DNA from: Magicicada septendecula
Lineage: Eukaryota > Arthropoda > Insecta > Hemiptera > Cicadidae
Direction of reading: 5' to 3'
DNA: 64,000 nt
Assembly: GCA_034769895.1 (NCBI GenBank)
Contig: CM068375.1
Location: 258,633,268-258,697,267, forward strand
The position numbers were made by a program, and so were the translations under genes. The notes beneath the pieces are model-generated. The model had not been told where the DNA came from and did no database searches. It saw nothing but the letters and a program-made list of their open reading frames with translations. Within the stretch, counting starts at the first letter, position 1. Each line of letters begins with the position of its first letter. This document shows, piece after piece, positions 44,765 to 54,517 of this stretch.

Positions 44765-46680
44765 ATGCCATTTACAAAATTGACACTATTAAAAATTGCT
44801 TTAATTCTAGAGGAGGAAGAGAATTTTATTAAGCCACGATCTCAAAGACGCTTTTGGATACATGATATCCCTAAATCGAGGAGGGAAGAAGGGGAGTTTG
44901 CAAAACTATATCCCCATCTGGTGGACGATGAAACCAAGTTCTACCAATACTTTCGCATGTCGCATTGTGATTTTATAAATTTGCTGAACCTCATTAAAGA
45001 AGACATAATGAAGATAGATACTCACTACAGAAAAGCTGTAACTCCAGCCGAAAAACTCGCCGTCTGTCTGAGGTAAGTGTAAATAAATAAATTAAAAGTT
45101 ATGAAAATGTTTTATTGAAAAATGTATATAAAGGTTTAGAAAAAATAAACTGCAGCAATTTACAAAATTTAAATTCAGTCATTTTCTTCTGGAGAATAAC
45201 TTTCCAAGTACGAACTTGCAGATATATGTTGGGAAGTAGTAGGAGAATAAGGGGATAGCACATTTAGCGTTGTATAAGTTGCCCCTTGGTTTGTAGACGT
45301 TTGCTGAGGAGGATATAGCATGGATTGCGGAAGAATATATTGCGGGTTTCCAGCATTGCAGTGATACTTTTCATTTAAATTGATCCCCTCCAGTTCATTG
45401 ATAATAGCGAAAACTCTCTGTTTTGCCAGGATCTTGTTTTTTCGCTAAATTTCTTGACGGTAGCTTTCATACCATCAAAAAACAAATCTATATCGTCTTT
45501 ACGCTCTTCTTTTTCCTTCTGTTTTTTTTCCTCGTCCAAAATATATTTCATAAGAACAGTAGAAGCAGTTTCAGCCGTTTCGGATGTCTTTTGTTTTGAA
45601 CGAATGCCGCATGACTTTTTAAGTGGGGTCACATGAGAAGGGGGGATTTCAGCTTCTGATTCCTGAAATCTCTCGACCGCGTCGACGTCTGTTTCTTCTG
45701 CTGGCGTAAATACGTGATCTTCTTTCTCTGTTGTCACGGATGTATACCGTGTCTTGTCCTTCATGTAAGGCTTTAGAAACAGCATGCTATCGAAATATTT
45801 CCATTTCGAAGGAGACCCAGCCGATTGACCAGTAGTCGTTTTTTTACCCCGAATATATCTTCGAAATTGATTTCGTAAAGACTCACATCTCGTCTTACAT
45901 TTGTTAGGATCTGAAAATTAGAAACAAAAACATAAATATATTAACAATAAAAAAACAAGTTGTATACTCATATACATCAATTATATAACAAATAAGCAAA
46001 TATAAACTACATTTTCTGTTATTTATTTAATTTTTTTCAGGTTTCTTGCAACTGGTGATTCTTTCGTGACGATTTCGTACAGCTATCGACTTGGACATTC
46101 AACAGTGCACTCCATAGTACATGAAGTGTGCAAGGCAATAGTGAAAAACTGTTTGCGTGTTTTCATTCCAACGCCTGGACCAGAAGACTGGATGAGAATA
46201 ACACAAGATTTTGAGACGAAATGGAATTTCCCAAACTGCATCGGCGCAATTGATGGCAAACATTGCGAGATAGTTGCAACACCTAACAGTGGCTTCAACT
46301 ATTTTAACTACAAGAAAACATTTTCAGTTGTCCTACTTGCACTAGTTGACGCTAACTACAAGTTCGTAGCTGTAGATGTTGGGTCCTACGGTAAAAACAG
46401 TGACGGGGGAATTTTTTTCAAGTTCTAGATTAGGCAAAGCGCTGGAATCAAATTCATTCAACATTCCCAGTTGAAAGCCTTTGCCTGGTACAAGTATATC
46501 TGTCCCGCATGTAATTTTGGGTGATCAAGCTTTTCCACTCAAAACATACTTAAGCTTTTCCACTCAAAACATACTTGCTGAGACCATATCCTGAAAATCA
46601 AGTTCAACAAGATCCAGCAAAAAGAATTTTCAATTACCGACATTGCCGAGCCAGAAGAACTGTGGAAAATGCTTTAGGTT
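44765..46680 (+). pseudogene. Harbinger transposase (HARBI1-like), two exons, broken
   Basis: The first ATG in frame is 44765 (MPFTKLTLLKI). Exon 1 ends at 45072 with a GTAAGT donor; exon 2 starts at 46041 after TTTTTTTCAG, keeping frame (LAVCLR to FLATGDSF). DDE catalytic blocks: IGAIDGKHCEI (first Asp), VAVDVGSYGKNSDGG (second Asp) and RRTVENALG (Glu) at about 46650-46675. After the second Asp the frame is lost in a T run near 46410-46420, shifts again near 46470, and a 25-bp tandem duplication (46527-46576) breaks it further. A last frame, 46726-46956, may be its C-terminus. It is inactive as read. Confidence 0.9.
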
Positions 46681-47369
46681 AGATTTAGGTTATACTACCG
46701 AAAAATTAACTCTCAACCTGGCTACATGGAGAATATAATCTTGTCAACGTGTATTCTGCATAACTATATTTTATGTAGTACAAACTCTCATTACATCCAA
46801 AATACACCTACGGAGGAGGAACGAGAGTGTATACTAAGAGATTTGCCTGGACTTGGGTATAACGCTCGGTTGTCAGCATTTGATAATAAAGAAAAATTTA
46901 AGGCTTACTTCAATTCGGAAAAAGGATATGTACCTTGGCAGGATGTTCATGTATAACTTAATTGTTTGTATCGATACAACGCATACATTTTTTTCCAATA
47001 CACACCCACAGGGAAGCAATTGAACCATGATTTGTTTTTCATGATAGTTTCATTTTACTATTTTCGGACAATTGCCGACACATATTTAAGTAAAATAATG
47101 TATTTTTTATGTAGTTGACAAAAAAGCTTTATAAATACTGCAATTTTAATAAATAATTATAAAAATAAATTTACTTATATACGTACGTATTGGTACATAA
47201 AAAAAAAAATTAAAATTAAACATAAAATTATGAACTTACCTTGTTCCAGTGTCCGCCCTATCTCCTGCCATTTCAGCATTTTGTGGGATGAATCACTATA
47301 GTAAGTGTTTGAGAGGTCGTACAGAACTTTATGTTCTCGGACCAATTCGATCAGTTTCTCGTCATCCAT
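45177..47369 (-). pseudogene. MADF-domain partner protein of Harbinger, two exons, frameshifted
   Basis: Exon 1 is 47369-47240 (MDDEKLIELVREHKVLYDLS), ending at GTAAGT. Exon 2 starts at 45910 after TTTCAG, reading DPNKCKTRCESLRNQFRRYI and SPSKWKYFDSMLFLKPYM, which completes a MADF DNA-binding domain. The middle is Glu/Lys-rich. The C-terminal IDLFFDGMKATVKKFS resembles a BESS motif. A run of six A/T at 45437-45442 shifts the frame, giving an early stop at 45375; the other frame stays open to about 45177. Such proteins act with the transposase in DNA binding or nuclear import. The intron contains transposase exon 2 on the opposite strand. Confidence 0.88.
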
Positions 47370-47660
47370 CGCTGATTCTTCGAAAAGAAATAAAAACGAC
47401 TCAACTCGTTAACGAAACAACTCAACGGTTCGAAGACACGGTTGATTGTGATTGTGCACTATGGTAGTTCACACTCGCGGACGCCAGGGTACAGTCACAG
47501 TCTTGATCGCTCGGCGGGCGAGGTGGCGGGCAATCCTTCGGTCATGATTTGACTGTGACTGTACCGTGCCCGTGAGTGAGAATACTCTCGTTTAAAAACC
47601 TAGACAGAGATCTTGACTTGACTGTCTCTGACCGTGCCCGTTGGTGTGAATTGAGCTTAA

Positions 47661-47895
47661 CTGATCAACTAGCCGAGTACGTGATTATTCAACTGTACGG
47701 ACAGGCACTTCCGCACGCTCTCACATTCCAGAGCATCAGAAACCGGTGTATGTTGATAGATTTTCTGGACCAACGTGTAAACGGGCGTTCCCTACAGGAA
47801 TGTCTATTGTTACAGACCGAGTCCCGATCTGGGCAACTCCGCTGAGTCGCACTCACAATTAAATTAAAACCTATCGCCCGTTCTGTCCCGTTACA
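47661..47895 (-). repeat. Element Y 5' LTR, right end
   Basis: Final part of the split LTR after the Harbinger insertion, ending CCCGTTACA like the LTRs of element X (GGCCCGTTACA) and Z. Confidence 0.68.
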
Positions 47896-47964
47896 CAGCC
47901 CTGTATTGTAGAGTTCTCTAGACCTATTGGTGTTGGTGAAGATCGGTTAACGGAAAGGGGTAGT
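47896..47964. repeat. Piece of the 166-bp repeat
   Basis: Contains TTGGTGAAGATCGGTTAACG followed by GAAAGGGGTAGT, matching units at 59042-59335. It is bounded by the element Y LTR on the left and the BEL LTR on the right, so both elements inserted in this repeat. Confidence 0.75.
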
Positions 47965-48842
47965 TGTTACGTCCAGCAAGTGCTGCTCTCTGTGGCAGCG
48001 TTCTGTTCATTAGCGAACTACGAATACGAGCGAACTACATGTAACGCGTCATTCTTAAGTTTGAATCCGTACTGAGTGTACGTATTAGTCTTTATGTACA
48101 AGTGTTCTAATTAATAAAAGTGTTTTCAAAACTACCAGAGTTTTATTTACAGTACACGCTCGCTCTCACGTTAACGATGTGTTAAATTGACAGAGTTTTT
48201 GGTCCTCCGCGTGGCCGGATGAATAGTATTCGAGATCGCTTTCATGTTAACTGTGTGTTAACATAATTGTTTGGTGTTCCGCGTGGCCGGAATGGAATGT
48301 ACTTTATTCAAATAACATGGTGCGGTAGTAATGTAGTGTCGTGAACTGTACGTCAAGTTTAATGGCTTCATTTTGTGCCATATTACGATAAACAATAATT
48401 TTACTGTACTACAATACAATACTTAGGCAGTATATTAAATGTTCGCATAACGTCCATTGACATTATGGATAATACAACAATCAACAGTTATTAAAAACCA
48501 TACGAGTGTTCATAATGGACGTTTGCAGTGAAAACGTGTGATGGAATGTGCTCTCTCCGCTTATCGCTGGTATGTGCGTGCCGGCCAACTTAGCTTCTTA
48601 TCTACAAGCACACAATGGCGTCTATTGTAACAACTGTTATGTATAGAACTTCATGACTCAAGATACAAAGACTGCGTCTTCTTCAAGCGTTTCAGCCAGC
48701 ATTCACAACAACAGATAAGAATACTTCACTAGTTTAATTACGTCTATTATTGAACAACATAATTTTAAAATATTTCTCCTTTAATATTTTTAATTTTACG
48801 ATTCAGTTTTTAGTTATAGATAATTAATTTAATTTAGTCAAA
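47965..48842 (+). repeat. BEL/Pao 5' LTR and leader
   Basis: The LTR begins at 47965. An AATAAA-like signal lies near 48112 and the LTR probably ends between 48150 and 48195, just before the primer region. A second TTTGGTGTTCCGCGTGGCCGG-like block near 48270 looks like a duplicated primer region. The LTR end is not certain because the 3' LTR is missing. Confidence 0.6.
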
Positions 48843-50121
48843 ATGGATTACAAAGCTCTAGTTAAAAAAACAGGTATTATTAAGGGTAGCACAACCAAAT
48901 TAAGAAACTATATAGATAGTTTTGTAGTAGAATCAAGTGATTATGATCTTTTAAAAATTAAATTTAATAGATCTTACAATATGAAAAAAGTTTTTATGAC
49001 ATTCAGTCAGAATTAGAATTACAGGAACAAGCCTCTACAGAGGATTTAGAAGATAGAGAAACTTATGATGACATTTTTGACAATATAAAATTAAAATACC
49101 AAAAGTTATCTCAGCTGTTTCAGAAGTTAAACATAGATTGCTGTGAGTCAACAAAAACTAATCAGATTCTATTAAAGCCAATAGAAATAGAACAATATTG
49201 TGGTGATGTAGGCCTAAAGGCTTGGCCTAGGTTTATAGATTTATTTACTAATTTAGTACATAATCGTAAAGATTTGTCAGAAATCGAGAAGTTTTACTAC
49301 CTTAATGGTTTTCTTAAAGGCAATGTGCTAGACGTAATTAAGAATTTAGCAATATCATCAGAGAATTATGAGACTGCATTGCACCTATTGAAAGCCCGTT
49401 TTGACAACAAACGAATAATAGCTACTAGGCTAAACATGCTATATCAATTATCAATTTGAAAGCACCCAAACGGGAAAATGCAGACAGTCTTTCTAATTTA
49501 AGTGATCAGATTAATTCTAACATTAATACTTTAAAAAATTTAGGTATCAATTATTTTGAATTCATTTTCATTCAATTAATTACACAAAATTTAAGTCACA
49601 ATACACTAAAGGAGTGGGAAGCTACTCTAAAAGAGAATCAATTTCCAAACTTAGAACAACTGATTACCTTCTTGGAATCTAAGCGTAGATTGTTAGAGTC
49701 TACTGATACAATTCAAATTCTTGACAAGAGTCAAGTACATAATATTCATTATACTAATACTAAGAAATATGATAATGTCAAACCAAATGTTGAAAATCGC
49801 TACAAAACCTCATTTCACGTGAATACTATTAACAATAATGTTTGTGTTTTTTGTAACGATAATCACCATATAACTCGATGTGAAAGTTTTATGAAACTAG
49901 ATGTAAAACAAAGAAAAAGGATTGTATATCAAGAAAGATTATGTCTTAACTGTTTAAGTAAACAACATGTACTTAAGAATTGTTCAAATATTCACAGATG
50001 TAAGAAATGTTCTCAAAAACACCACACTCTTATTCACTTAGATAAGACAATGCAAGATTCAGAGAATACTAAATATACTAAAACGAAGTTGAACCAATTA
50101 ACAGTTCATACTGTACTTTGA
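48843..50121 (+). pseudogene. BEL/Pao Gag (DUF1759-type) with zinc knuckles
   Basis: Starts at the ATG at 48843 (MDYKALVKKTGIIKGSTTKL). Frameshifts near 48985, 49020 and 49455. Typical blocks are LKAWPRFIDLFTNLVHN, FYYLNGFLKGNVLDVI, ALHLLKARFDNKRIIATRL and ITFLESKRRLLE. A Cys/His cluster follows: CVFCNDNHHITRC, CLNCLSKQHVLKNC and CKKCSQKHHTLIH, the triple knuckle usual in BEL/Pao. It would package the RNA. Clearly a dead copy. Confidence 0.9.
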
Positions 50122-50690
50122 AATCTGAGCCTAACAGGTCAGTTTTGTTATCTACCGTAGTGGTAAGTGTTAAAGATTGCTATGGTAATTTTAAACAAGC
50201 AAGAGCCTTACTTGATTCAGCTTCCATGATATCATTCTGTACAGAAAGCTTTGCAGCTAGCCTGAATCTTAAAACAAATTCTAATGTAATGCCAATATCA
50301 GGTATTAATAACGTGGTCTCCCAGTCTAGACTAAGTGTTAACCTGAACATTAATTCAAATTATGAAGATTTCAATTTTAATTTACAATGCCACCTACTGC
50401 CATCAATAACTGGTTTGTTACCTAATCAATTTGTAGATGTTACTGACTGGGAAATTCCGTCTAACATTTACCTAGCCGATCCAAGGTTCAATGTTCCAGA
50501 TAATATAGATATTCTTATCGGTGCTCAATATTATTTGGCTTTGCTAAAACCTGCTCAATTAATTCATAAGTCCAATCACACTATCCTCCAGGAAACACGT
50601 CTAGGTTTCATAGTGTCTGGGCAAATTCCGTCCAAACGCAAGTCTGTAAAGTCAGATCCTGTGTCTTTTTGTCAGTAATAATCAACTCTC
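50118..50690 (+). pseudogene. BEL/Pao aspartic protease (DUF1758-type)
   Basis: A 186-codon frame with STVVVSVKDCYGNFKQARA leading to the active site ALLDSASMISFCTESFA (DSA in place of DSG/DTG), then LLPNQFVDVTDW, LADPRFNVPDNIDILIGAQY and LGFIVSGQI. The order and these phrases are characteristic of BEL/Pao protease. The altered third active-site residue (Ala) suggests loss of activity. Confidence 0.88.
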
Positions 50691-51890
50691 TTCACAGCTA
50701 GAGTCGTTTTGGAAAACTGAAGAATTAAATGATCATATACTTAACAAGGAAGAATCGTTTTGTGAAAAACATTTCGTTGAACATACTTTTCGTGATGACC
50801 ATGGAAGATTTGTTGCAAGTTTACCTCGTAAAGAAAATGTTTCTTTGGGAGACTCGTACAGTAATGCAATGCACAGACTAAAGTTGTTAGAAAGACGATT
50901 TCAGAAAGACGAAAATATCAAGGAAGTTTATTTTCAGTTCATGAAAGAGTATCATGAATTAGATCATATGCAGCCTGTAGTTTCAGCAAACAGTCCTGAC
51001 AGAATTTCAGACATATACTATTTACCTCATCATGCTGTACTCAAAGAATCTTCAACTACCACTAGGACTAGAGTAGTTTCCGATGGTAGCGCTAAAACCT
51101 CAAATGGTAACTCTCTTAACTCAATTCTTGCTACTGGCCCAGTAGTTCAACAAGATTTATTTACAATTGTCCTTAGGTTTAGAACGCATGCTTATGTTTT
51201 AGCAGGTGACATTCCGAAAATGTATCGTCAAGTTCGCATTAATCCAAGGGATTACTCATTGCAAAGGATTCTATGGTATGATGATAAAATGTCCAAGGTC
51301 ATTCCGTATAATTTACAAACTGACTTATGATATAGTTTCTTCTAGTTTTTTAGCCACTAGATGTCTAGTTGAAATCTCCAATCAGAATTGTGTATCTTGC
51401 CCTGAAGCATGTAAGTCGATAAAATGTGATTTTTATGTAGATGATTTACTCACTGGATGTGATGATATTGACCAACTGAAGAAGTTGTACCAAGACATTT
51501 CTTTCCTGTTGAGTCAGTATGGGTTTTCGCTACACAAATGCCATTCCAATATTGCTGACTTGTTTGAAAATTCCAATTCGTATGTTAAATTGGATAAAGA
51601 TGAACACATCAAGACATTAGGTTTGTCTTGGGATCCTCATAGTGATAATTTCGTTTATCAAATGATACTTAACGACAAGGATATTGTTTACACTAAACGC
51701 TCTATAATATCAATAATTTCTTCGTTATTCGATCCTTTGGGTTTACTTACTCCAATAATAGTGACGTTTAAAGTTTTCATTCAAGAACTATGGTGTTCCA
51801 ATTTGCAGTGGGATCAAGCACTTCCTAGTTCTCTTAGTGACAAATGGAATTTGTGTTGTATTCTCAGCTTAAGTTAGCAATTAGTTTTAA
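50691..51890 (+). pseudogene. BEL/Pao reverse transcriptase
   Basis: The frame resumes with LESFWKTEELNDHIL, then (50845-51330) YYLPHHAVLKESSTTTRTR, VVSDGSAKTSNGNSLNSIL and VLAGDIPKMYRQVRINPRD with the first catalytic Asp. In the next frame (51206-51877) CDFYVDDLLTGCDD carries the YVDD box, followed by SISSLFDPLGLL-type text of the following domain. At least two shifts separate these parts, and about 100 bases around 51310-51350 seem reduced. Not functional. Confidence 0.9.
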
Positions 51891-52577
51891 GATTCCTCGT
51901 TTTGTTAAGATTAGTGACAGTGTTGTCATTGTACAATTGCATGGCTTTTGTGATGCCAGCATCACAGCCTATGGTGCTTGTCTCTTCATCAGATCTACAA
52001 ATGCAAACGGCGATGTAGCGGTTCATTTGTTATGCTCCAAATTCAGAGTAGCACCTATCAAGCAGATTTCTATTCCCAAACTTGAGTTGAATGCAGCTCT
52101 GTTATTATCTCGTTTAGTCAGTAAGGTTAGTTGTACTTTAGATTTAAGCTTGAATGCAATTTACCTTTGGTCAGATTCAAGAGTAGTTCTGTACTGGGTA
52201 TCTTCGCTTCCTAATAGATGGAAGACTTTCGTCGCAAATAGGGTTTGTGAAATCCAAGAATTAACTCAAGGTTGTATTTGGCAACATGTACCTTCTAAGG
52301 ACAACCCAGCTGATATTGTATCACGTGGTTGCTCTCCATCTGTATTAACAACTTAAAGTCTTTGGTGGCATGGTCCAAAATTTCTGAAGGAAGAAAAGGA
52401 GTATTGGCCTTCTATCAAGTGTAACATCTCAAATATTCCAGCAGAATCCCTTAACGAAGAAAAGAAGCAAGGTGCTAGTCATACCTTTTAGCATCTCAGA
52501 ACATGACTGAACTTACCGAACCGTTTTCATCTCTCTCCAGAGCTCTACGTGTATTTGCGTATTGTCGTCGCTGTTAA
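51844..52577 (+). pseudogene. BEL/Pao RNase H region, integrase absent
   Basis: A 170-codon frame with LHGFCDASITAYGACLFIR (catalytic Asp), PKLELNAALLLSRLV (Glu), LWSDSRVVLYWVSSLP (Asp) and VPSKDNPADIVSRGC, matching BEL/Pao RNase H. After the stop, shifted frames still read LWWHGPKFLKEEKEYWP and FSSLSRALRVFAYCRR, the segment leading to integrase; then homology ends. Confidence 0.9.
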
Positions 52578-53484
52578 CGAGTGAAAGTAATATAGACGAT
52601 TCGAAAATAATGAATGAAGTTGCAATGTGGAGTTTTTTCCACACTAAAACCTGCTCTGATGTTTTGATTACGGACATAATAATATTAAAACTTTGGAAAC
52701 TTGAGCACTACTTAATGGAGATCAAACATTAACTTTTACAAGCCATTAATTTTATGCATATTTTGAAGCAATAAATGTTTTAATAAATTAATACAATCTG
52801 TGTACTTATTTCTGTTATAATATAAGAATTACAAACTAATATGTGCATGTGTGTATATATGAAAAATATATAAATATTTTTCTCCTATGGAAAATTGTTT
52901 GCCCCTCCTGGAGAGTATTTTGACCTCACTGAAAACTAGTTATTTACTAGCCTGTGTGGAATATATCGTTATGACATGGATCAGAATGGTGGGTGTTAAA
53001 CAGAAGACACAAACGAATTAAGGAAGAAATGTTTGCTGAGAAATTTACAATTGTATGGGTAAACAGAATCGTCGTTCTGGAATTCAGAAGACAAATGGAA
53101 AGAAAGTAAGAAAAACTCGATTTTAAAAAATAAAAATGACTAGTTTGTATTAACAGGAAAGACTTTGATAACACTATAGACATCATTCACCCTCAGCCGA
53201 TAACTCGCAGCGAGAGCTTAAGTTCATTACAGGAATCAGATCACAGCTCCCTTTGGCCAGCTCTTCATTCGACCTACAAACATTTTATTCAAAATTACAG
53301 TCCTTCCTCACGAAGGTTGAGGATAGTCTTCACCCACCTGACATGGGGGTACCATTTTAGCTGATACGTCATTTCTTTAGAACTCAAGCATCCACTTAGT
53401 TAATATTTAAATGATTTTAAATATAAATTTTAGGATATGGAAGTCGTGTATGGTTCTCTATACCGATTTTTTCATAAAGTGTCT
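52578..53484. other. Unassigned stretch between BEL and element Z
   Basis: About 900 bp, AT-rich, with no domain-bearing frame. A BEL integrase and 3' LTR would be expected here but are not recognisable. Confidence 0.45.
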
Positions 53485-53520
53485 GTGTGTAGAATTTTTT
53501 CTATGGCGAACAATAACTGC
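53485..53520. repeat. Piece of the 166-bp repeat at element Z left flank
   Basis: TTTTTTCTATGGCGAACAAT and AACTGC match 59188-59212 (TTTTTTCTATGACGAACGAT). Element Z is inserted after CTGC. Confidence 0.8.
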
Positions 53521-54503
53521 TGTGCTATTATAAATAAATACACAATTATAAAATAATATTAATATCTCACCTACCTTGAAGTTAGGCCTGGTCCGTCACA
53601 CGAACTGTGAATATCAACGTGATTTTAAGGTTACATCAATAACATACACTACTCTCTTGTATATAATAGAACTCACATTTATTCCTTAAAATTTCTTTAC
53701 TATATCAATTCTCAATTATTAATAAAACATTTGTAATAAAAAATGAACTCATCAAAACATTTATTGCCCGAGCTTTACTTCATTCTGAGTTTTTATTCTA
53801 ATAGCTATTCTAAAGCTACGTAAGATGACCCAGTTTGCTCACACTCAACACTCATTCATACAAACCCCCTTATTTATTTATTTTAGGCCCTTTTAAACTG
53901 TAATTATTGGCATAGTTAAATTGGTTGTGTGTTACTTCACCATCGGCATTCCTCCTCGTCTCGTACCGCACTGATTGTATGTCCGAAAGTTTTTTCCATT
54001 TACCACATTTTTGATTTTTTACTTTTTTACTTCACCTACTTAATTTTGAAAAACTGTTCACGATTGATATATTTTTAACTGGTTTTCACTGGGTTTGGTC
54101 GGCCGACCTTGATTAACGCAAGCAGTAGATTTAGATGACCGCATGCGGTCTGTATTTGTAGTCGACTGGCTGACGCCACGCCAAGCGTCGGTAAAGTTCA
54201 CTTCCGTCCGCCTGCGCTCTGATTGGTTGATGCACTCATGTGGCCGGTCTAATGAGCCACGTGGTGGTAACTTCCGTCAACGCCTTTGGGTTCAAGATTA
54301 TTGACAACGGCACACGAGCGCACACACCCCCGAATTCCAATGTCTTTATCTCTCTTGTACTAGGCACGGACTGGCACGGATTTGAATATAGGGTATTACA
54401 CAAAGCAGGTCCTAGTGGCCATAAAGGGTGCCCAAACAGATTGGCCCCAAATAATTATTAAATGAAATAAAATATCTATACCCTTCAAAATTGTCCCATT
54501 ACA
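53521..54503 (-). repeat. Element Z 3' LTR, full length
   Basis: 983 bp. Contains 507 bases (53832-54338) that are missing from the other LTR but have counterparts in the LTRs of X and Y, so the long form is ancestral. It holds the palindromes at 54097-54108 and 54145-54160. Confidence 0.92.
54097..54108. repeat. Perfect 12-bp palindrome in LTR (element Z)
   Basis: GGTCGGCCGACC, followed about 30 bases later by the perfect 14-bp palindrome GACCGCATGCGGTC and then a GACGC/GCGTC stem. The same arrangement is present in the element Y LTR. Confidence 0.85.
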
Positions 54504-54517
54504 AGACCCTCCCCCCA

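Larger units (their letters stand above)
44606..47657. mobile_element. PIF/Harbinger DNA transposon
   Basis: 3052 bp with 29-bp perfect terminal inverted repeats (starting AGCTCAATTCACACCAACGG) and TSD TAA at 44603-44605 and 47658-47660, both diagnostic of PIF/Harbinger. The subterminal regions are full of short GTCA/TGAC and CGGGCA motifs in both orientations, likely transposase or partner binding sites. It carries the expected two genes, transposase (+) and MADF protein (-). Confidence 0.96.
7339..47895 (-). mobile_element. Element Y, gypsy-type LTR element, partial, heavily interrupted
   Basis: A minus-strand LTR retroelement holding a 5' LTR, a primer-binding site at 11819-11837, a coiled-coil Gag N-terminus, a capsid-like Gag and a protease fragment. 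Reverse transcriptase, integrase and the 3' LTR were not found. Its 5' LTR is cut by element X (12244-44086, TSD TTTA) and by the Harbinger transposon (44606-47657, TSD TAA). Removing both gives an LTR of about 1154 bp that starts TGAAGTG at 11840 and ends CCGTTACA at 47895. The Gag is clearly related to that of gypsy-A. Confidence 0.75.
47965..52577 (+). mobile_element. BEL/Pao LTR retrotransposon, 3' truncated and decayed
   Basis: Starts with a BEL-style LTR edge TGTTACGTCC inside the 166-bp repeat. The primer region TTGGTCCTCCGCGTGGCCGG (about 48200) has the BEL/Pao look. Gag, DUF1758-type protease, reverse transcriptase and RNase H follow in many shifted frames. Coding sequence fades at about 52577 before integrase, and no 3' LTR was found. 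Confidence 0.9.
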
